Positions 7,696 to 15,910 of a stretch of 64,000 nucleotides of DNA are shown one piece after another. Numbering within the stretch: position 1 is the first letter of the stretch; each line of letters begins with the position of its first letter. Below the pieces are notes generated by a model, which did no database searches, was not told where the DNA came from, and was given only the letters and a program-made list of their open reading frames with translations. Both the position numbers and the translations under genes were made by a program. This DNA comes from Amycolatopsis coloradensis (GTDB lineage: Bacteria; Actinomycetota; Actinomycetes; Mycobacteriales; Pseudonocardiaceae), in assembly GCF_001953865.1 (NCBI RefSeq), contig NZ_MQUQ01000001.1:62001-126000 (forward strand). The letters are read 5' to 3'.

Positions 7696-9207
7696 TCAGC
7701 AGCAGCCCCGGCGAGCCAGGGACTGGAGCCGGGCGGTGGTCGAGGGCGGCCGGTTCGCGGCGGCCTCGACGGCGTCGAGCATCCGCCGCCGTGTCGTCTT
7801 GTCCAGGACGCGGCCGCGTGTGATCACCAGGTCGATCTTCGCGACGTTGCGGATGTCGGTGGCCGGGTTCGCGTCCAGCAGCACGAGATCCGCCTCCTTC
7901 CCCGCCTCGATCGTGCCCGAAGTCCGTTCCCTGCCGAGGAATTTCGCCGCGTCGCCCGTGACGGTCTTCAGCGCCCGCACCGGCGAGAGCCCGGCCTCGA
8001 CCAGGAAGGCGAGTTCCTCGTGCAGCCCACTGCCGGGGAAGGTGTACGGGTTGAGGCAGTCGGTGCCGCCGATGATCCCGACGCCGGCGTCGTGCGCGAC
8101 CCCGACCAGCCGCAGCGTCTCCTGGTAGTACCGCTCCTGCAAGGCGATCTCCGCCGGTGTCTTCGGCGCGAACCGCTCGATGCCCACGGCCCAGCTCTCG
8201 CGGATGTCGGCGGGGACGTACTTCAGCCGCGGGTCCTGCTTGTGGGTTTCGGCGGGCTGGGTGACGATGCGGTTGATCGTCAGCGTCGGCGAATGCCAGG
8301 TGCCGTTGCGCCGCAACCGGGTGAAGTAGTTCCACGCCGTGTGGGGGCTGTATGTGGAGACCGACTCGAATTCCAGTTGCCGCGTCTCGGTGAAGAAAGC
8401 ACGCGGCGCCGCCGGGTCGTAAGGCATCGCCTTCAACCGGGCGAGGATCTCGTCGCGCCGGGAAGAGCAGTGGATGGACACGCCGAAGAAGTGCTCGAAA
8501 CTGTGCTGGCCGAGATCGCTCGCCTCGGTGTGGGACACCTTGTACGGCCAGTGCCCGGAGAACCTCAGCCCCTGGCCCCGGACCTCGTCCGCGATCGCGC
8601 GCAGTGCCTCGGGACCGAGGTAGGAATAGACCTTGACGAACTCGGCGCCCGCAGCCGCCTCCGCGCGGACCACCGCCCGCGCCTCGGCTTCGGTCGACAC
8701 CTGGAGCACCGGTGGGCCCAGCAGGGTGACCGGCCCGTCGACGATCCCGCTCCCCACCACCAGGCGCGGGCCGAGCAGCTCACCGCGTTCGATCTTGTCC
8801 CGGGACGCGCGGTTCTCCGCGTAACCCCACATCTCGCGGGCGCCCGTGACGCCGTGGGCCAGATGCAGCGGCGGAATGATCTCTTCGAGGTCCGCGCCGT
8901 GGGTGTGCATGTCCCAAAGACCCGGGATGAGGTACTTGCCGCGGCCGTCGATCACCCGCGCGGCACCGGTTTCCGGGAGCTGCTCCGAGCCGCCGACCCA
9001 GGCGATCCGGTCGCCGACGAGGACGACGGAGACGTCACGCCGCGGAGCCGAACCCGTGCCGTCGATCAGCGTGACCCGGCTGAGGACGACGATCTCGTCC
9101 GTGGCCGCGCCTGCCGTGCCGGGCAGCAGCCCGGCGAGCGCCACCCCGGTCCCGCTCACGGCCAGCCATTTCAGAAACTCGCGTCTGCTGGATCCCGTTC
9201 CGGCCAT
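7696..9207 (-). CDS. Tat-exported amidohydrolase family protein
   Basis: 503 residues. Residues 1-35 form a twin-arginine signal (S-S-R-R-E-F-L-K then a hydrophobic stretch ending A-G-A-A). The mature part is a metal-dependent amidohydrolase: G-L-W-D-M-H-T-H (HxH metal pair), S-G-H-W, H-S-F-E-H, G-G-T-D-C (Asp ligand) and the late T-G-D-A-A-K-F-L-G and G-x-I-E-A-G-K-E-A-D-L-V segments. Substrate cannot be told; imidazolonepropionase-like peptidases and dipeptidases are in this group. ATG at 9207 follows GGTGGGGG; an upstream in-frame GTG at 9219 would add four residues. Confidence 0.85.
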   Translation of the reverse strand: MAGTGSSRREFLKWLAVSGTGVALAGLLPGTAGAATDEIVVLSRVTLIDGTGSAPRRDVSVVLVGDRIAWVGGSEQLPETGAARVIDGRGKYLIPGLWDMHTHGADLEEIIPPLHLAHGVTGAREMWGYAENRASRDKIERGELLGPRLVVGSGIVDGPVTLLGPPVLQVSTEAEARAVVRAEAAAGAEFVKVYSYLGPEALRAIADEVRGQGLRFSGHWPYKVSHTEASDLGQHSFEHFFGVSIHCSSRRDEILARLKAMPYDPAAPRAFFTETRQLEFESVSTYSPHTAWNYFTRLRRNGTWHSPTLTINRIVTQPAETHKQDPRLKYVPADIRESWAVGIERFAPKTPAEIALQERYYQETLRLVGVAHDAGVGIIGGTDCLNPYTFPGSGLHEELAFLVEAGLSPVRALKTVTGDAAKFLGRERTSGTIEAGKEADLVLLDANPATDIRNVAKIDLVITRGRVLDKTTRRRMLDAVEAAANRPPSTTARLQSLARRGCC

Positions 9208-9285
9208 GAGAACCCCCACCTTCCACCCGGATCCCCCCGGGTGGCCGATTCAACTCGCGGTGAGGGCGGGGCCGCAAGGAAAAGC

Positions 9286-9326
9286 GAAGGCCCCTTACCG
9301 AGCACAGCACAAAGTAAGGGGCCTTC
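9286..9326 (-). terminator. Stem-loop after phosphofructokinase
   Basis: GAAGGCCCCTTAC pairs with GTAAGGGGCCTTC (13 bp perfect), 15-nt loop, 15 nt past the phosphofructokinase stop. Confidence 0.75.
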
Positions 9327-9340
9327 TCCTGTAACACAGC

Positions 9341-10366
9341 TCAGCCGAAGAAGACCTCGGCCTCTTCGTACCGCTCGGCCGGGACGGTCTTCAGTTCGGC
9401 GGTCGCTTCGGAGAGCTTGACGCGGACGATGTCCGTGCCGCGCAGCGCGACCATCACGCCGAAGTCGCCGTCGGCGACGGCGTCGACGGCGTTGAGCCCG
9501 AACCGGGTGGCGAGCACGCGGTCGTACGCCGTCGGGGTGCCGCCGCGCTGGACGTGCCCGAGCACGACCGCGCGGGACTCCTTGCCGGTGCGGGCGGCGA
9601 TCTCGTCGGCCAGCCAGGTGCCGATCCCGCCGAGCCGGACGTGCCCGAAGGCGTCCTTCTCACCGGTCAGAAGCTTCTCCTCGCCGCCCTCGGGCAGCGC
9701 GCCCTCGGCGACCACGATGATCGGCGCGTACTCCTTCTCGAAGCGGCGCTCGACCCATGAAACGACCTGATCGACGTTGAAGTGCCGCTCCGGCACCAGG
9801 ATCACGCTCGCGCCACCGGCGAGACCGGAGTGCAGCGCGATCCAGCCGGCGTGCCTGCCCATGACCTCGACGACGAGGGCGCGGTGGTGCGACTCGGCCG
9901 TGGTGTGCAGCCGGTCGATGGCCTCGGTGGCGATCGAGACGGCCGTGTCGAAACCGAAGGTGTAGTCGGTCGCGCCGAGGTCGTTGTCGATCGTCTTGGG
10001 CACGCCGACGACGCCGATGCCGTCGTCGGTGAGCCGCTTCGCGACACCGAGGGTGTCCTCGCCGCCGATCGCGATCAGCGCGTCGACCTGCTGCTCGCCG
10101 AGTACGGACTTGATCTTGTCGACGCCGCCGTCGACCTTGTACGGGTTGGTCCGCGAGGAGCGCAGGATCGTGCCGCCGCGGGTGAGGATGTCCTCGACGT
10201 CGTTCAAGCCGAGCGGGCGGCTGTCCCCGGTGAGGGGCCCGTTCCAGCCGTTGCGGAACCCGACGACGTCCCAGCCGTGCACCTCGATGCCCTTGCGCAC
10301 CACAGCGCGGATCACCGCGTTGAGCCCCGGGCAGTCGCCACCGCCGGTCAGCACACCGACACGCAT
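9341..10366 (-). CDS. pfp: 6-phosphofructokinase, PPi-dependent type predicted
   Basis: 341 residues, cytoplasmic, phosphorylates fructose 6-phosphate. The N-terminal G-V-L-T-G-G-G-D-C-P-G-L-N and the substrate loop K-T-I-D-N-D are intact. The phosphoryl-donor site reads G-G-E-D-T at 101-105, so Asp104 stands where ATP enzymes have Gly, and Lys124 precedes T-I-D-N-D. Asp104 with Lys124 is the signature of pyrophosphate-dependent enzymes such as that of Amycolatopsis methanolica; Streptomyces ATP enzymes keep Gly104. The donor is thus inferred, the family is certain. ATG at 10366 follows GGAGG by 6 nt. Confidence 0.92.
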   Translation of the reverse strand: MRVGVLTGGGDCPGLNAVIRAVVRKGIEVHGWDVVGFRNGWNGPLTGDSRPLGLNDVEDILTRGGTILRSSRTNPYKVDGGVDKIKSVLGEQQVDALIAIGGEDTLGVAKRLTDDGIGVVGVPKTIDNDLGATDYTFGFDTAVSIATEAIDRLHTTAESHHRALVVEVMGRHAGWIALHSGLAGGASVILVPERHFNVDQVVSWVERRFEKEYAPIIVVAEGALPEGGEEKLLTGEKDAFGHVRLGGIGTWLADEIAARTGKESRAVVLGHVQRGGTPTAYDRVLATRFGLNAVDAVADGDFGVMVALRGTDIVRVKLSEATAELKTVPAERYEEAEVFFG

Positions 10367-10491
10367 CAGAAGCCTCCGTCTTGTGTTCCGTAGAGATGAC
10401 AGTCACATGTCCCGATGCCAGCGTAGCGGCAGTTCTCTGGATCGGTGCAGGGCGGACCACCTCGGGAATCGGTCCACGACAGCGGGTGTGC

Positions 10492-10497
10492 TAGCTT
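10492..10497 (+). promoter_or_regulatory. Candidate -10 element of the aromatic leader
   Basis: TAGCTT ends 6 nt before the leader GTG at 10504. A start point about 7 nt downstream would fall on or next to the GTG, giving a leaderless transcript, which is common in actinobacteria. No clear -35 hexamer is seen. Confidence 0.45.
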
Positions 10498-10503
10498 GGC
10501 GTC

Positions 10504-10569
10504 GTGCAGCGCTATTTCTGGTTTACGAAGCCGGCCCCGGGTGGGCACGGCGGCGTGAACCCGCGCTGA
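10504..10569 (+). CDS. Leader peptide with Tyr-Phe-Trp-Phe (aromatic attenuator)
   Basis: A 21-codon reading frame, GTG to TGA, 81 nt before the DAHP synthase start. Codons 4-7 are TAT TTC TGG TTT, encoding Tyr-Phe-Trp-Phe: all three aromatic amino acids, the end products of the pathway opened by the next gene. The rest is Pro/Gly rich. No ribosome site precedes the GTG, but the TAGCTT element suggests leaderless translation. Ribosome stalling on these codons when aromatic aminoacyl-tRNA is scarce would sense pathway output. The composition is seen; the regulatory role is inferred by analogy with ribosome-mediated attenuators, one of which is known before a DAHP synthase gene in Corynebacterium glutamicum. 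Confidence 0.8.
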   Translation: MQRYFWFTKPAPGGHGGVNPR

Positions 10570-10650
10570 CTTCCACCCCGAGCCGGAATCACACCGGCTC
10601 GGCGAGTTCCCGCGGGTCGGTTTCCCTTATCGAAAGGAACCAGACCCGCG
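10559..10650 (+). promoter_or_regulatory. Competing RNA pairings of the aromatic attenuator
   Basis: CGCGGGT at 10611-10617 can pair with either of two ACCCGCG copies: 10559-10565 at the end of the leader frame, or 10644-10650 directly before the DAHP synthase ATG. The second pairing also brings GGTTTCCCTT against AAAGGAACC, burying the ribosome site at 10634-10640. An independent stem GAGCCGG/CCGGCTC lies at 10580-10600. A ribosome stalled on the aromatic codons would leave 10559-10565 free and open the ribosome site; one reaching the leader stop would cover it and allow the closed form. Sequences are seen; the switch is inferred. Confidence 0.65.
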
Positions 10651-11727
10651 ATGTCTCCCTCCGCTGACACTCTGATCGCCCTCGACGGGCATCGCACGGC
10701 GGCCATCAACCCGCTGCTGTCGCCCGCCATGCTGCGCCACGAACATCCGATGACGGCGGAAATCGCCGATACCGTCCTAGCCGGGCGGGCCTCGGCCGTC
10801 GACATCCTCGACGGCCGGGACGACCGGCTCCTCGTCGTCGTCGGGCCCTGCTCGGTGCACGACGCGGACGCCGCGCTCGACTACGCCCGCCGCCTCGCCG
10901 CCAAGGCCGAAGAACACCGCCGCGACCTGCACATCGTCATGCGCGTCTACTTCGAGAAGCCGCGGACCACGCTCGGCTGGAAGGGTCTGATCAACGACCC
11001 CGGCCTCGACGGCACCTACGAGGTCAACCACGGCCTGCGGATGGCACGCGAACTGCTGCTCGACATCTCCGCGCTCGGCCTGCCGGTCGGCTGCGAATTC
11101 CTCGACCCGATCACCCCGCAGTTCATCTCCGACACCGTGACCTGGGGTTCCATCGGCGCGCGGACCGCGGCGAGCCAGGTGCACCGGCAGCTGTGCAGCG
11201 CGCTTTCGATGCCGGTGGGCATCAAGAACTCGACCGAGGGCGACGTCCAGGTCGCCGTCGACGCCACCCGCGCGGCCGCCGCGAGCCACGTCTTCGCGGG
11301 TATCAACCCCGACGGGCTCGCCGCGCTGATCACCACGGCCGGGAACGAGGACTGCCACGTGATCCTGCGCGGCAGCTCGGCCGGTCCCAACTACGACCCC
11401 GCGACCGTGTCCGACACGCTGGCACGGCTGGCGAAGTCGGGGCTGCCGGAGCGCGTGATCATCGACGCGAGCCACGGCAACAGCGCGAAGGACCACGTGC
11501 GCCAGGCTTCGGTCGTCCGCGAACTCGCCGGGCGGATCAGTGCCGGTGAGCGGGGCATCGCGGGGCTGATGCTGGAGAGCTTCCTCGTGGCCGGGCGGCA
11601 GGATCTGACGCTGGGATCGGCCGCGTCGCTGACTTACGGGCAGTCGATCACGGACGCCTGCCTGGGGTGGGAGACGACTGCCGAGCTGCTGGACACGCTG
11701 GCGGAGGCCATCGACTCGCGGCGGTGA
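10651..11727 (+). CDS. aroF: DAHP synthase, type I (AroF/AroG/AroH family)
   Basis: 358 residues. It condenses phosphoenolpyruvate and erythrose 4-phosphate to 3-deoxy-arabino-heptulosonate 7-phosphate, the entry step of aromatic amino acid synthesis. Motifs: G-P-C-S-V-H-D at 65-71, K-P-R-T-T-L-G-W-K-G at 103-112, G-I-K-N-S-T-E-G-D near 190-198, and S-H-G-N-S in the C-terminal third. Many actinobacteria use the unrelated type II enzyme; this one is the enterobacterial-like type I. ATG at 10651 lies about 10 nt after AAAGGAA. It stands alone, with the attenuator-like leader upstream and converging on RNase AS. Confidence 0.95.
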   Translation: MSPSADTLIALDGHRTAAINPLLSPAMLRHEHPMTAEIADTVLAGRASAVDILDGRDDRLLVVVGPCSVHDADAALDYARRLAAKAEEHRRDLHIVMRVYFEKPRTTLGWKGLINDPGLDGTYEVNHGLRMARELLLDISALGLPVGCEFLDPITPQFISDTVTWGSIGARTAASQVHRQLCSALSMPVGIKNSTEGDVQVAVDATRAAAASHVFAGINPDGLAALITTAGNEDCHVILRGSSAGPNYDPATVSDTLARLAKSGLPERVIIDASHGNSAKDHVRQASVVRELAGRISAGERGIAGLMLESFLVAGRQDLTLGSAASLTYGQSITDACLGWETTAELLDTLAEAIDSRR

Positions 11728-11839
11728 GTGCGTGGGCGCGTTGGTCGTGCCCACACGGCCTCCTCAAGGGCGCCCTTCGCCCGACGGAGACTTCACCGTC
11801 GCGCGCCCTCTTTTGGGCCGAAGGCCCCCGGGAACTCGA

Positions 11840-11890
11840 TGAAGGGGCGCCCTCCGCTCACGTGAGCAGGGTATGGAACGGCGCCCCTTC
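11840..11890. terminator. Inverted repeat between convergent genes
   Basis: GAAGGGGCGC at 11840-11849 pairs with GCGCCCCTTC at 11881-11890, with an inner GCTCACGTGAGC palindrome. Another related arm, AGGGCGCCCTTC, lies at 11767-11778. The region separates the convergent DAHP synthase and RNase AS genes and probably terminates both. Confidence 0.6.
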
Positions 11891-11917
11891 GGCGAGTTCC
11901 CCGCAGCGCGCGACAGA

Positions 11918-12403
11918 CTAGCGCTGCCAGTAGGACTCGATGATTCCCCACCGCTGGAAGTTGTGCCTCGCGTCGGCGAGCGCGTCGTGCTGATCGTCCG
12001 GGGCCGCGGGGAGCTTCGGCTTGCCCGCGTCCTCCCAGCGTTGCCGCAGGTCACGGGTGAATCGCGGCAGCTGACGCGGCAGCGCGGGCATCGGACCCCA
12101 CAGCTGCGCCAGCGCGACGTGGTCGTAGGCGGCGAACCAGGCCCACAGTTCGATCCCGCCGGGCGGCTTGCCGAAGAACTCGAGCAGGTCCGTGCGGATC
12201 TTCTCGCGGCTGCGCCACGCCGGGTCGGCGGGCGACGGGAGCTTCGGGAGCACGTTGTCGCGGACCCAGGGGCCCGCCTTGCCGGGGTCGAAATCGGTCG
12301 AGACCGCGTAGAACTCGCGTCCTCTTTCGTCCACGACACCGATCGACACCAGGTCGATCGTCACGCCGTCCTCGATGAATTCGGTGTCGTAGAAAAAGCG
12401 CAC
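11918..12403 (-). CDS. Polyadenylate-specific 3'-5' exoribonuclease AS (Rv2179c-like)
   Basis: 161 residues. DnaQ-like exonuclease fold: F-Y-D-T-E-F-I at the start (DEDD first pair), W-A-W-F-A-A-Y-D-H centrally, and H-D-A-L-A-D-A-R-H-N near the end. These match RNase AS, an actinobacterial ribonuclease acting on adenylate-containing RNA. GTG at 12403 is used as start, giving the conserved opening M-R-F-F-Y-D-T-E-F. It follows the acyltransferase gene by 20 nt, as part of a set with counterparts near Rv2179c-Rv2187. Confidence 0.9.
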   Translation of the reverse strand: MRFFYDTEFIEDGVTIDLVSIGVVDERGREFYAVSTDFDPGKAGPWVRDNVLPKLPSPADPAWRSREKIRTDLLEFFGKPPGGIELWAWFAAYDHVALAQLWGPMPALPRQLPRFTRDLRQRWEDAGKPKLPAAPDDQHDALADARHNFQRWGIIESYWQR

Positions 12404-12423
12404 CGGAGAACCCTAGTGGGCGC

Positions 12424-13185
12424 TCACCCGACCTTGGTGTCCGGGATGCGGGCGACGTCCTGCGCGGACGGCTGCGCGGGCACCTTCGGGCGGATCCCGG
12501 CCTCTTCGGCGGCGAGCAGTTCCTTCGCCTTGGCGGCGTAGATGTCGACGTACTCCTGGCCGGAAAGCTCCATGAGCGCGTACATGATCTCGTCGGTGAT
12601 GGACCGCTCGATGAAGCGGTCGCCGGCGAGGCCCTCGTAGCGCGAGAAGTCGAGCGGCTTGCCGAAGCGGATCTCGAGGCGGCGCGGCCACCACATCTTC
12701 GAGCCGATCGGGTTGACCTTGTCGGTGCCGACCATGGCCACCGGGACCACCAGGCCGCCGGAGTCGAGCGCGATCCGGGCGACGCCGGTCTTGCCCTTGT
12801 ACAGGCGGCCGTCCGGGGAGCGGGTGCCTTCGGGGTAGATGCCGAGGAGGTGGCCCTCGCGGACCAGGCGGGTCGCGGTGTCGAGGGCGGCTTGCGCCGC
12901 GTTACCGCCGGAGCGGTCGATCGGGAACTGGCCGACGCCGGTGAAGAACCACTTCTTCAGCAGGCCCTTGAGGCCCTTCTCGGTGAAATACTCCGATTTG
13001 GCCGGGAAGGTCACCTTGCGCTTGACCCGGAGCGGCATGAAGAAGGAATCCGCCACCGCCAGGTGATTGCCCGCGAGGATCACGCCACCGTCGTCGGGGA
13101 TGTTCTCCGCGCCGACGACCTTGGTGGGCCACAGCGCCTTGAGCAGTGGCCCGATAAACACGTGTTTCATGAGCCAGTACAGCAC
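12424..13185 (-). CDS. 1-acylglycerol-3-phosphate acyltransferase (PlsC family)
   Basis: 253 residues. It transfers an acyl chain to lysophosphatidate or a related acceptor at the inner membrane face. The catalytic N-H-L-A-V-A-D (HX4D) is at about residues 40-46 and the glycerophosphate site Y-P-E-G-T-R-S-P-D-G at about 117-126. The hydrophobic N-terminus could anchor it. GTG at 13185 follows AGGAGGAG by 8 nt. It is the counterpart of Rv2182c, whose acceptor is also not settled by sequence. Confidence 0.9.
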   Translation of the reverse strand: MLYWLMKHVFIGPLLKALWPTKVVGAENIPDDGGVILAGNHLAVADSFFMPLRVKRKVTFPAKSEYFTEKGLKGLLKKWFFTGVGQFPIDRSGGNAAQAALDTATRLVREGHLLGIYPEGTRSPDGRLYKGKTGVARIALDSGGLVVPVAMVGTDKVNPIGSKMWWPRRLEIRFGKPLDFSRYEGLAGDRFIERSITDEIMYALMELSGQEYVDIYAAKAKELLAAEEAGIRPKVPAQPSAQDVARIPDTKVG

Positions 13186-13399
13186 TGCGAAAACTCCTCC
13201 TAGCAGCTCAACCCCCGCGCCCGATGGTCAAGACTACGAATCGCGACCCCCAGGCACAACGAGGTCCACCCGGTTACCCGCACCCAGCGACGGATCTCAC
13301 ACCCGATCCGGCCTGATTCCGACAGCGGCCGGTGGCCCACAAGCGGCTCCGCTCGTGCGAACATAGAAGACCTATCCAGCTCTCACGGAAGGCGATCGC

Positions 13400-14170
13400 A
13401 TGGCCGTCCTCGCCGGCGCGGAACCGTTCGCTCACACCGGTTCGACCGAAGCAGGGTTCCTGCTGTGCCACGGGTTCACCGGCACCCCCGCGAGTATGCG
13501 GGCGTGGGGCGATCATCTGGCCGAGGCCGGTTACACGGTGCGCTGCCCGCTGCTCCCCGGGCACGGCACCCGGTGGCAGGACATGAACCGGACAGGCTGG
13601 GAGGACTGGTACGGCGCGGTCCGTGAAGAACTGCTGGCACTTCTCTCCACGTGCGACTCGGTGTTCGTCGCCGGGTTGTCGATGGGCGGAACGCTGACCC
13701 TGCGGCTGGCCGAGGAGTTCGGCGACCGGATCGCCGGGATCGTGCTCGTGAACCCCTCGATCATGCGCCGCGGACTGGACACGAAGCTGCTGCCGCTCCT
13801 GGCGAACATGGTGCCGTCGGTGAAGGCGATCGCGAACGACATCGCGAAACCGGGCGAGACCGAGCTGGCCTATCCCCGCACCCCGGTGCGCGCGGCGGCG
13901 AGCCTGGCGAGGCTGTGGGCCGTCGTCCGGCCGGAGCTGGCGAAGGTGACGCAGCCGGTGCTGCTGCTGCGTTCGGCCGTCGACCATGTGGTGGAGCCGC
14001 TGAACTCGCGGATCATCCTCGACGGGATCGGCAGCGACGACGTCACCGAGGTGGTGCTGGAGAACAGCTTCCACGTCGCCACCCAAGACCACGACGCGGG
14101 CCTGATCTTCACGCGTACGGTGGACTTCGCCCGGTCCGTGTGCCGGGAGGGACAGGTGGGCGCCGGATGA
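13400..14170 (+). CDS. Alpha/beta hydrolase, carboxylesterase/monoacylglycerol lipase type
   Basis: 256 residues, no signal peptide. Alpha/beta hydrolase fold: L-C-H-G-F-T-G-T-P (oxyanion region), G-L-S-M-G-G (nucleophile elbow), S-A-V-D-H-V-V (acid) and N-S-F-H-V-A-T (catalytic His). This resembles the Est30/carboxylesterase and Rv2181-region hydrolase group. Substrate not determined. GGAAGG upstream serves ATG 13400. Its stop overlaps the next ATG (ATGA), so the following membrane protein is translated with it. Divergent from the acyltransferase gene. Confidence 0.85.
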   Translation: MAVLAGAEPFAHTGSTEAGFLLCHGFTGTPASMRAWGDHLAEAGYTVRCPLLPGHGTRWQDMNRTGWEDWYGAVREELLALLSTCDSVFVAGLSMGGTLTLRLAEEFGDRIAGIVLVNPSIMRRGLDTKLLPLLANMVPSVKAIANDIAKPGETELAYPRTPVRAAASLARLWAVVRPELAKVTQPVLLLRSAVDHVVEPLNSRIILDGIGSDDVTEVVLENSFHVATQDHDAGLIFTRTVDFARSVCREGQVGAG

Positions 14171-14688
14171 GCAGGGGCAAGGACGGGCCGGAGGACGTCG
14201 ACGCGACGTTCGCCGAGATCGTGGCCGACCTCCGTGCGGAGGGCGTCGGTCTGTTTCCGGAGGACGAACTCGAAAAACCCGCCGGGAAGGCCACCGAAAA
14301 GGCCGAGAAGGCGGAGAAGCCGTCGGAGAAGTCACCGCGGCCCGAGACGTCGGAAGCCGAACCCGAACCGGGCTGGCGCGGCGGCGGCACCAGCTGGGAC
14401 AAGACCCTCTTCGAGGACGACCCGGCCGGGTCGAGCGACGACGAGGGCCATTTCGTGCCGCCCGAGCCGCCACCCCTGCCGCGTCCGCGTAAGGGCGCGT
14501 TCATCGTCCTGCTGTTCTTCCTGCTCGGCCTGCTGCTCCTGATCGCGCCCACCCTGATCGGCATGGGCACCCGGCTCGGCACACCGCTCGGCATCCTCGC
14601 ACTGGCGACCGCGATCGCGCTGCTCCTGCTGCGGGTCCGTCAGGGGCCGCCGCCCGGCGCGGACCCGCACAACGGCGCCCAGGTCTGA
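14167..14688 (+). CDS. Acidic/lysine-rich protein with C-terminal membrane segments
   Basis: 173 residues. Residues 1-110 are highly charged, with Lys/Glu/Pro-rich low-complexity repeats (A-E-K-A-E-K type). Residues about 120-140 and 146-162 are hydrophobic and should span the membrane twice, leaving the charged region probably cytoplasmic. I recognise no family. Start ATG 14167 overlaps the esterase stop by 4 nt, and the GCS2 ligase follows after 20 nt, so this is the middle gene of a three-gene unit. Confidence 0.75.
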   Translation: MSRGKDGPEDVDATFAEIVADLRAEGVGLFPEDELEKPAGKATEKAEKAEKPSEKSPRPETSEAEPEPGWRGGGTSWDKTLFEDDPAGSSDDEGHFVPPEPPPLPRPRKGAFIVLLFFLLGLLLLIAPTLIGMGTRLGTPLGILALATAIALLLLRVRQGPPPGADPHNGAQV

Positions 14689-14708
14689 GCTGTCGGACAA
14701 TTCCGGAC

Positions 14709-15851
14709 ATGAAGATCGACTTCACTCCCTCGCGCCGGTCGACGGTCGGCGCGGAATGGGAGCTCGCCCTCGTCGACCGGCGGACCGGTGAACTCTCCTC
14801 GGTCGCGGAGCAGGTGCTCGACGCCGTCCGGCCCGACGGCGAGGACGAGCACCCCAAGATCAAGCAGGAGCTGCTGCTCAACACCATCGAGGTGATCAGC
14901 GGGATCTGCGACACGATCGCCGAGGTCAAGGCCGATCTGAACGAGTCGCTGGACGTCGTGCACTCGGTACTCGACCCGCTGGGTGTCGAGCTGTTCTCGG
15001 CCGGGTCGCATCCGTTCTCGACCTGGTACCGGCAGAAGGTCACCGACAAGGCGCGGTACGCCAAACTCATCGACCGGACCCAGTGGTGGGGGCGGCAGAT
15101 GCTGATCTACGGCGTTCACGTGCACGTCGGCCTCGACCACCGCGACAAGGCCCTGCCGATCCTGGACGCGCTGCTCAACTACGCGCCGCACTTGCAGGCG
15201 CTTTCGGCGTCTTCGCCGTACTGGGGCGCGGAGGACACCGGGTACGCGTCGAACCGCGCGCTGATGTTCCAGCAGCTGCCGACGGCGGGGCTGCCGTTCC
15301 AGTTCCGGAAGTGGAGCGAACTGGAGAGCTACGTCGACGACATGTTCACCACGGGCGTGATCGACCACTTCTCCGAGATCCGCTGGGACGTCCGGCCAGC
15401 CCCGCATTTCGGGACGATCGAGATGCGCGTGTGCGACGGGCTGCCGACCTTGGAGGAGGTCGGCGCGATCTCGGCGCTGACCCAATGCCTGGTCGACGAC
15501 TTCAGCGCGCGCCTCGACGACGGGGAGATCCTGCCGACGCTGCCGCCGTGGCACGTCCAGGAGAACAAGTGGCGCGCGGCGCGCTACGGCGTCGACGCGA
15601 TCGTCATCCTCGACGCCGCCGGCAACGAACGACTCGTCACCGAAGACACTCTCGACCTGCTGAACCGGCTCGAACCGGTGGCCCGGCGGCTGGACTGTGT
15701 CGAGGAGCTGCGGGGGGTGGAGGCGATCCTGCGCCACGGGCCGAGCTACCTGCGTCAGCGCGCGGTGGCGAAGCAGCACAACGGGAGTCTTCGCGCCGTC
15801 GTCGCGTCTCTCATCTCCGAGATGCGAGAGGGAACGATCGCCCGCCCCTAA
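14709..15851 (+). CDS. Glutamate-cysteine ligase family 2 (YbdK/carboxylate-amine ligase)
   Basis: 380 residues. GCS2 family: V-G-A-E-W-E-L near the start, Q-E-L-L-L-N-T-I-E-V with the conserved glutamates, G-V-H-V-H-V-G-L (active-site His pair) and D-V-R-P-A-P-H-F-G-T-I-E-M-R-V-C-D late. Members join glutamate to cysteine or other amines using ATP. Rv0433 of M. tuberculosis is a similar protein of uncertain role, so a true gamma-glutamylcysteine ligase activity is not assured. It ends converging on the Nudix gene, with a palindrome between. Confidence 0.85.
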   Translation: MKIDFTPSRRSTVGAEWELALVDRRTGELSSVAEQVLDAVRPDGEDEHPKIKQELLLNTIEVISGICDTIAEVKADLNESLDVVHSVLDPLGVELFSAGSHPFSTWYRQKVTDKARYAKLIDRTQWWGRQMLIYGVHVHVGLDHRDKALPILDALLNYAPHLQALSASSPYWGAEDTGYASNRALMFQQLPTAGLPFQFRKWSELESYVDDMFTTGVIDHFSEIRWDVRPAPHFGTIEMRVCDGLPTLEEVGAISALTQCLVDDFSARLDDGEILPTLPPWHVQENKWRAARYGVDAIVILDAAGNERLVTEDTLDLLNRLEPVARRLDCVEELRGVEAILRHGPSYLRQRAVAKQHNGSLRAVVASLISEMREGTIARP

Positions 15852-15862
15852 GTCCGCGTTTC

Positions 15863-15910
15863 GTCCTCTAGTTGCGGTAGTTCGACGTCGAAGTACCGCA
15901 ACTAGAGGAC
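15863..15910. repeat. Family-A gene-end palindrome, copy 2
   Basis: 17-bp perfect arms (15863-15879, 15894-15910) with a palindromic centre TTCGACGTCGAA. It separates the convergent GCS2 and Nudix genes and touches the Nudix stop codon. The outer right flank is degenerate compared with the copies at 22970 and 42778. Confidence 0.85.

Noticed and set aside
13186..13399. Riboswitch in the acyltransferase/esterase divergent gap
   Set aside because: No known aptamer pattern recognised; about 210 bp suits two ordinary promoters.
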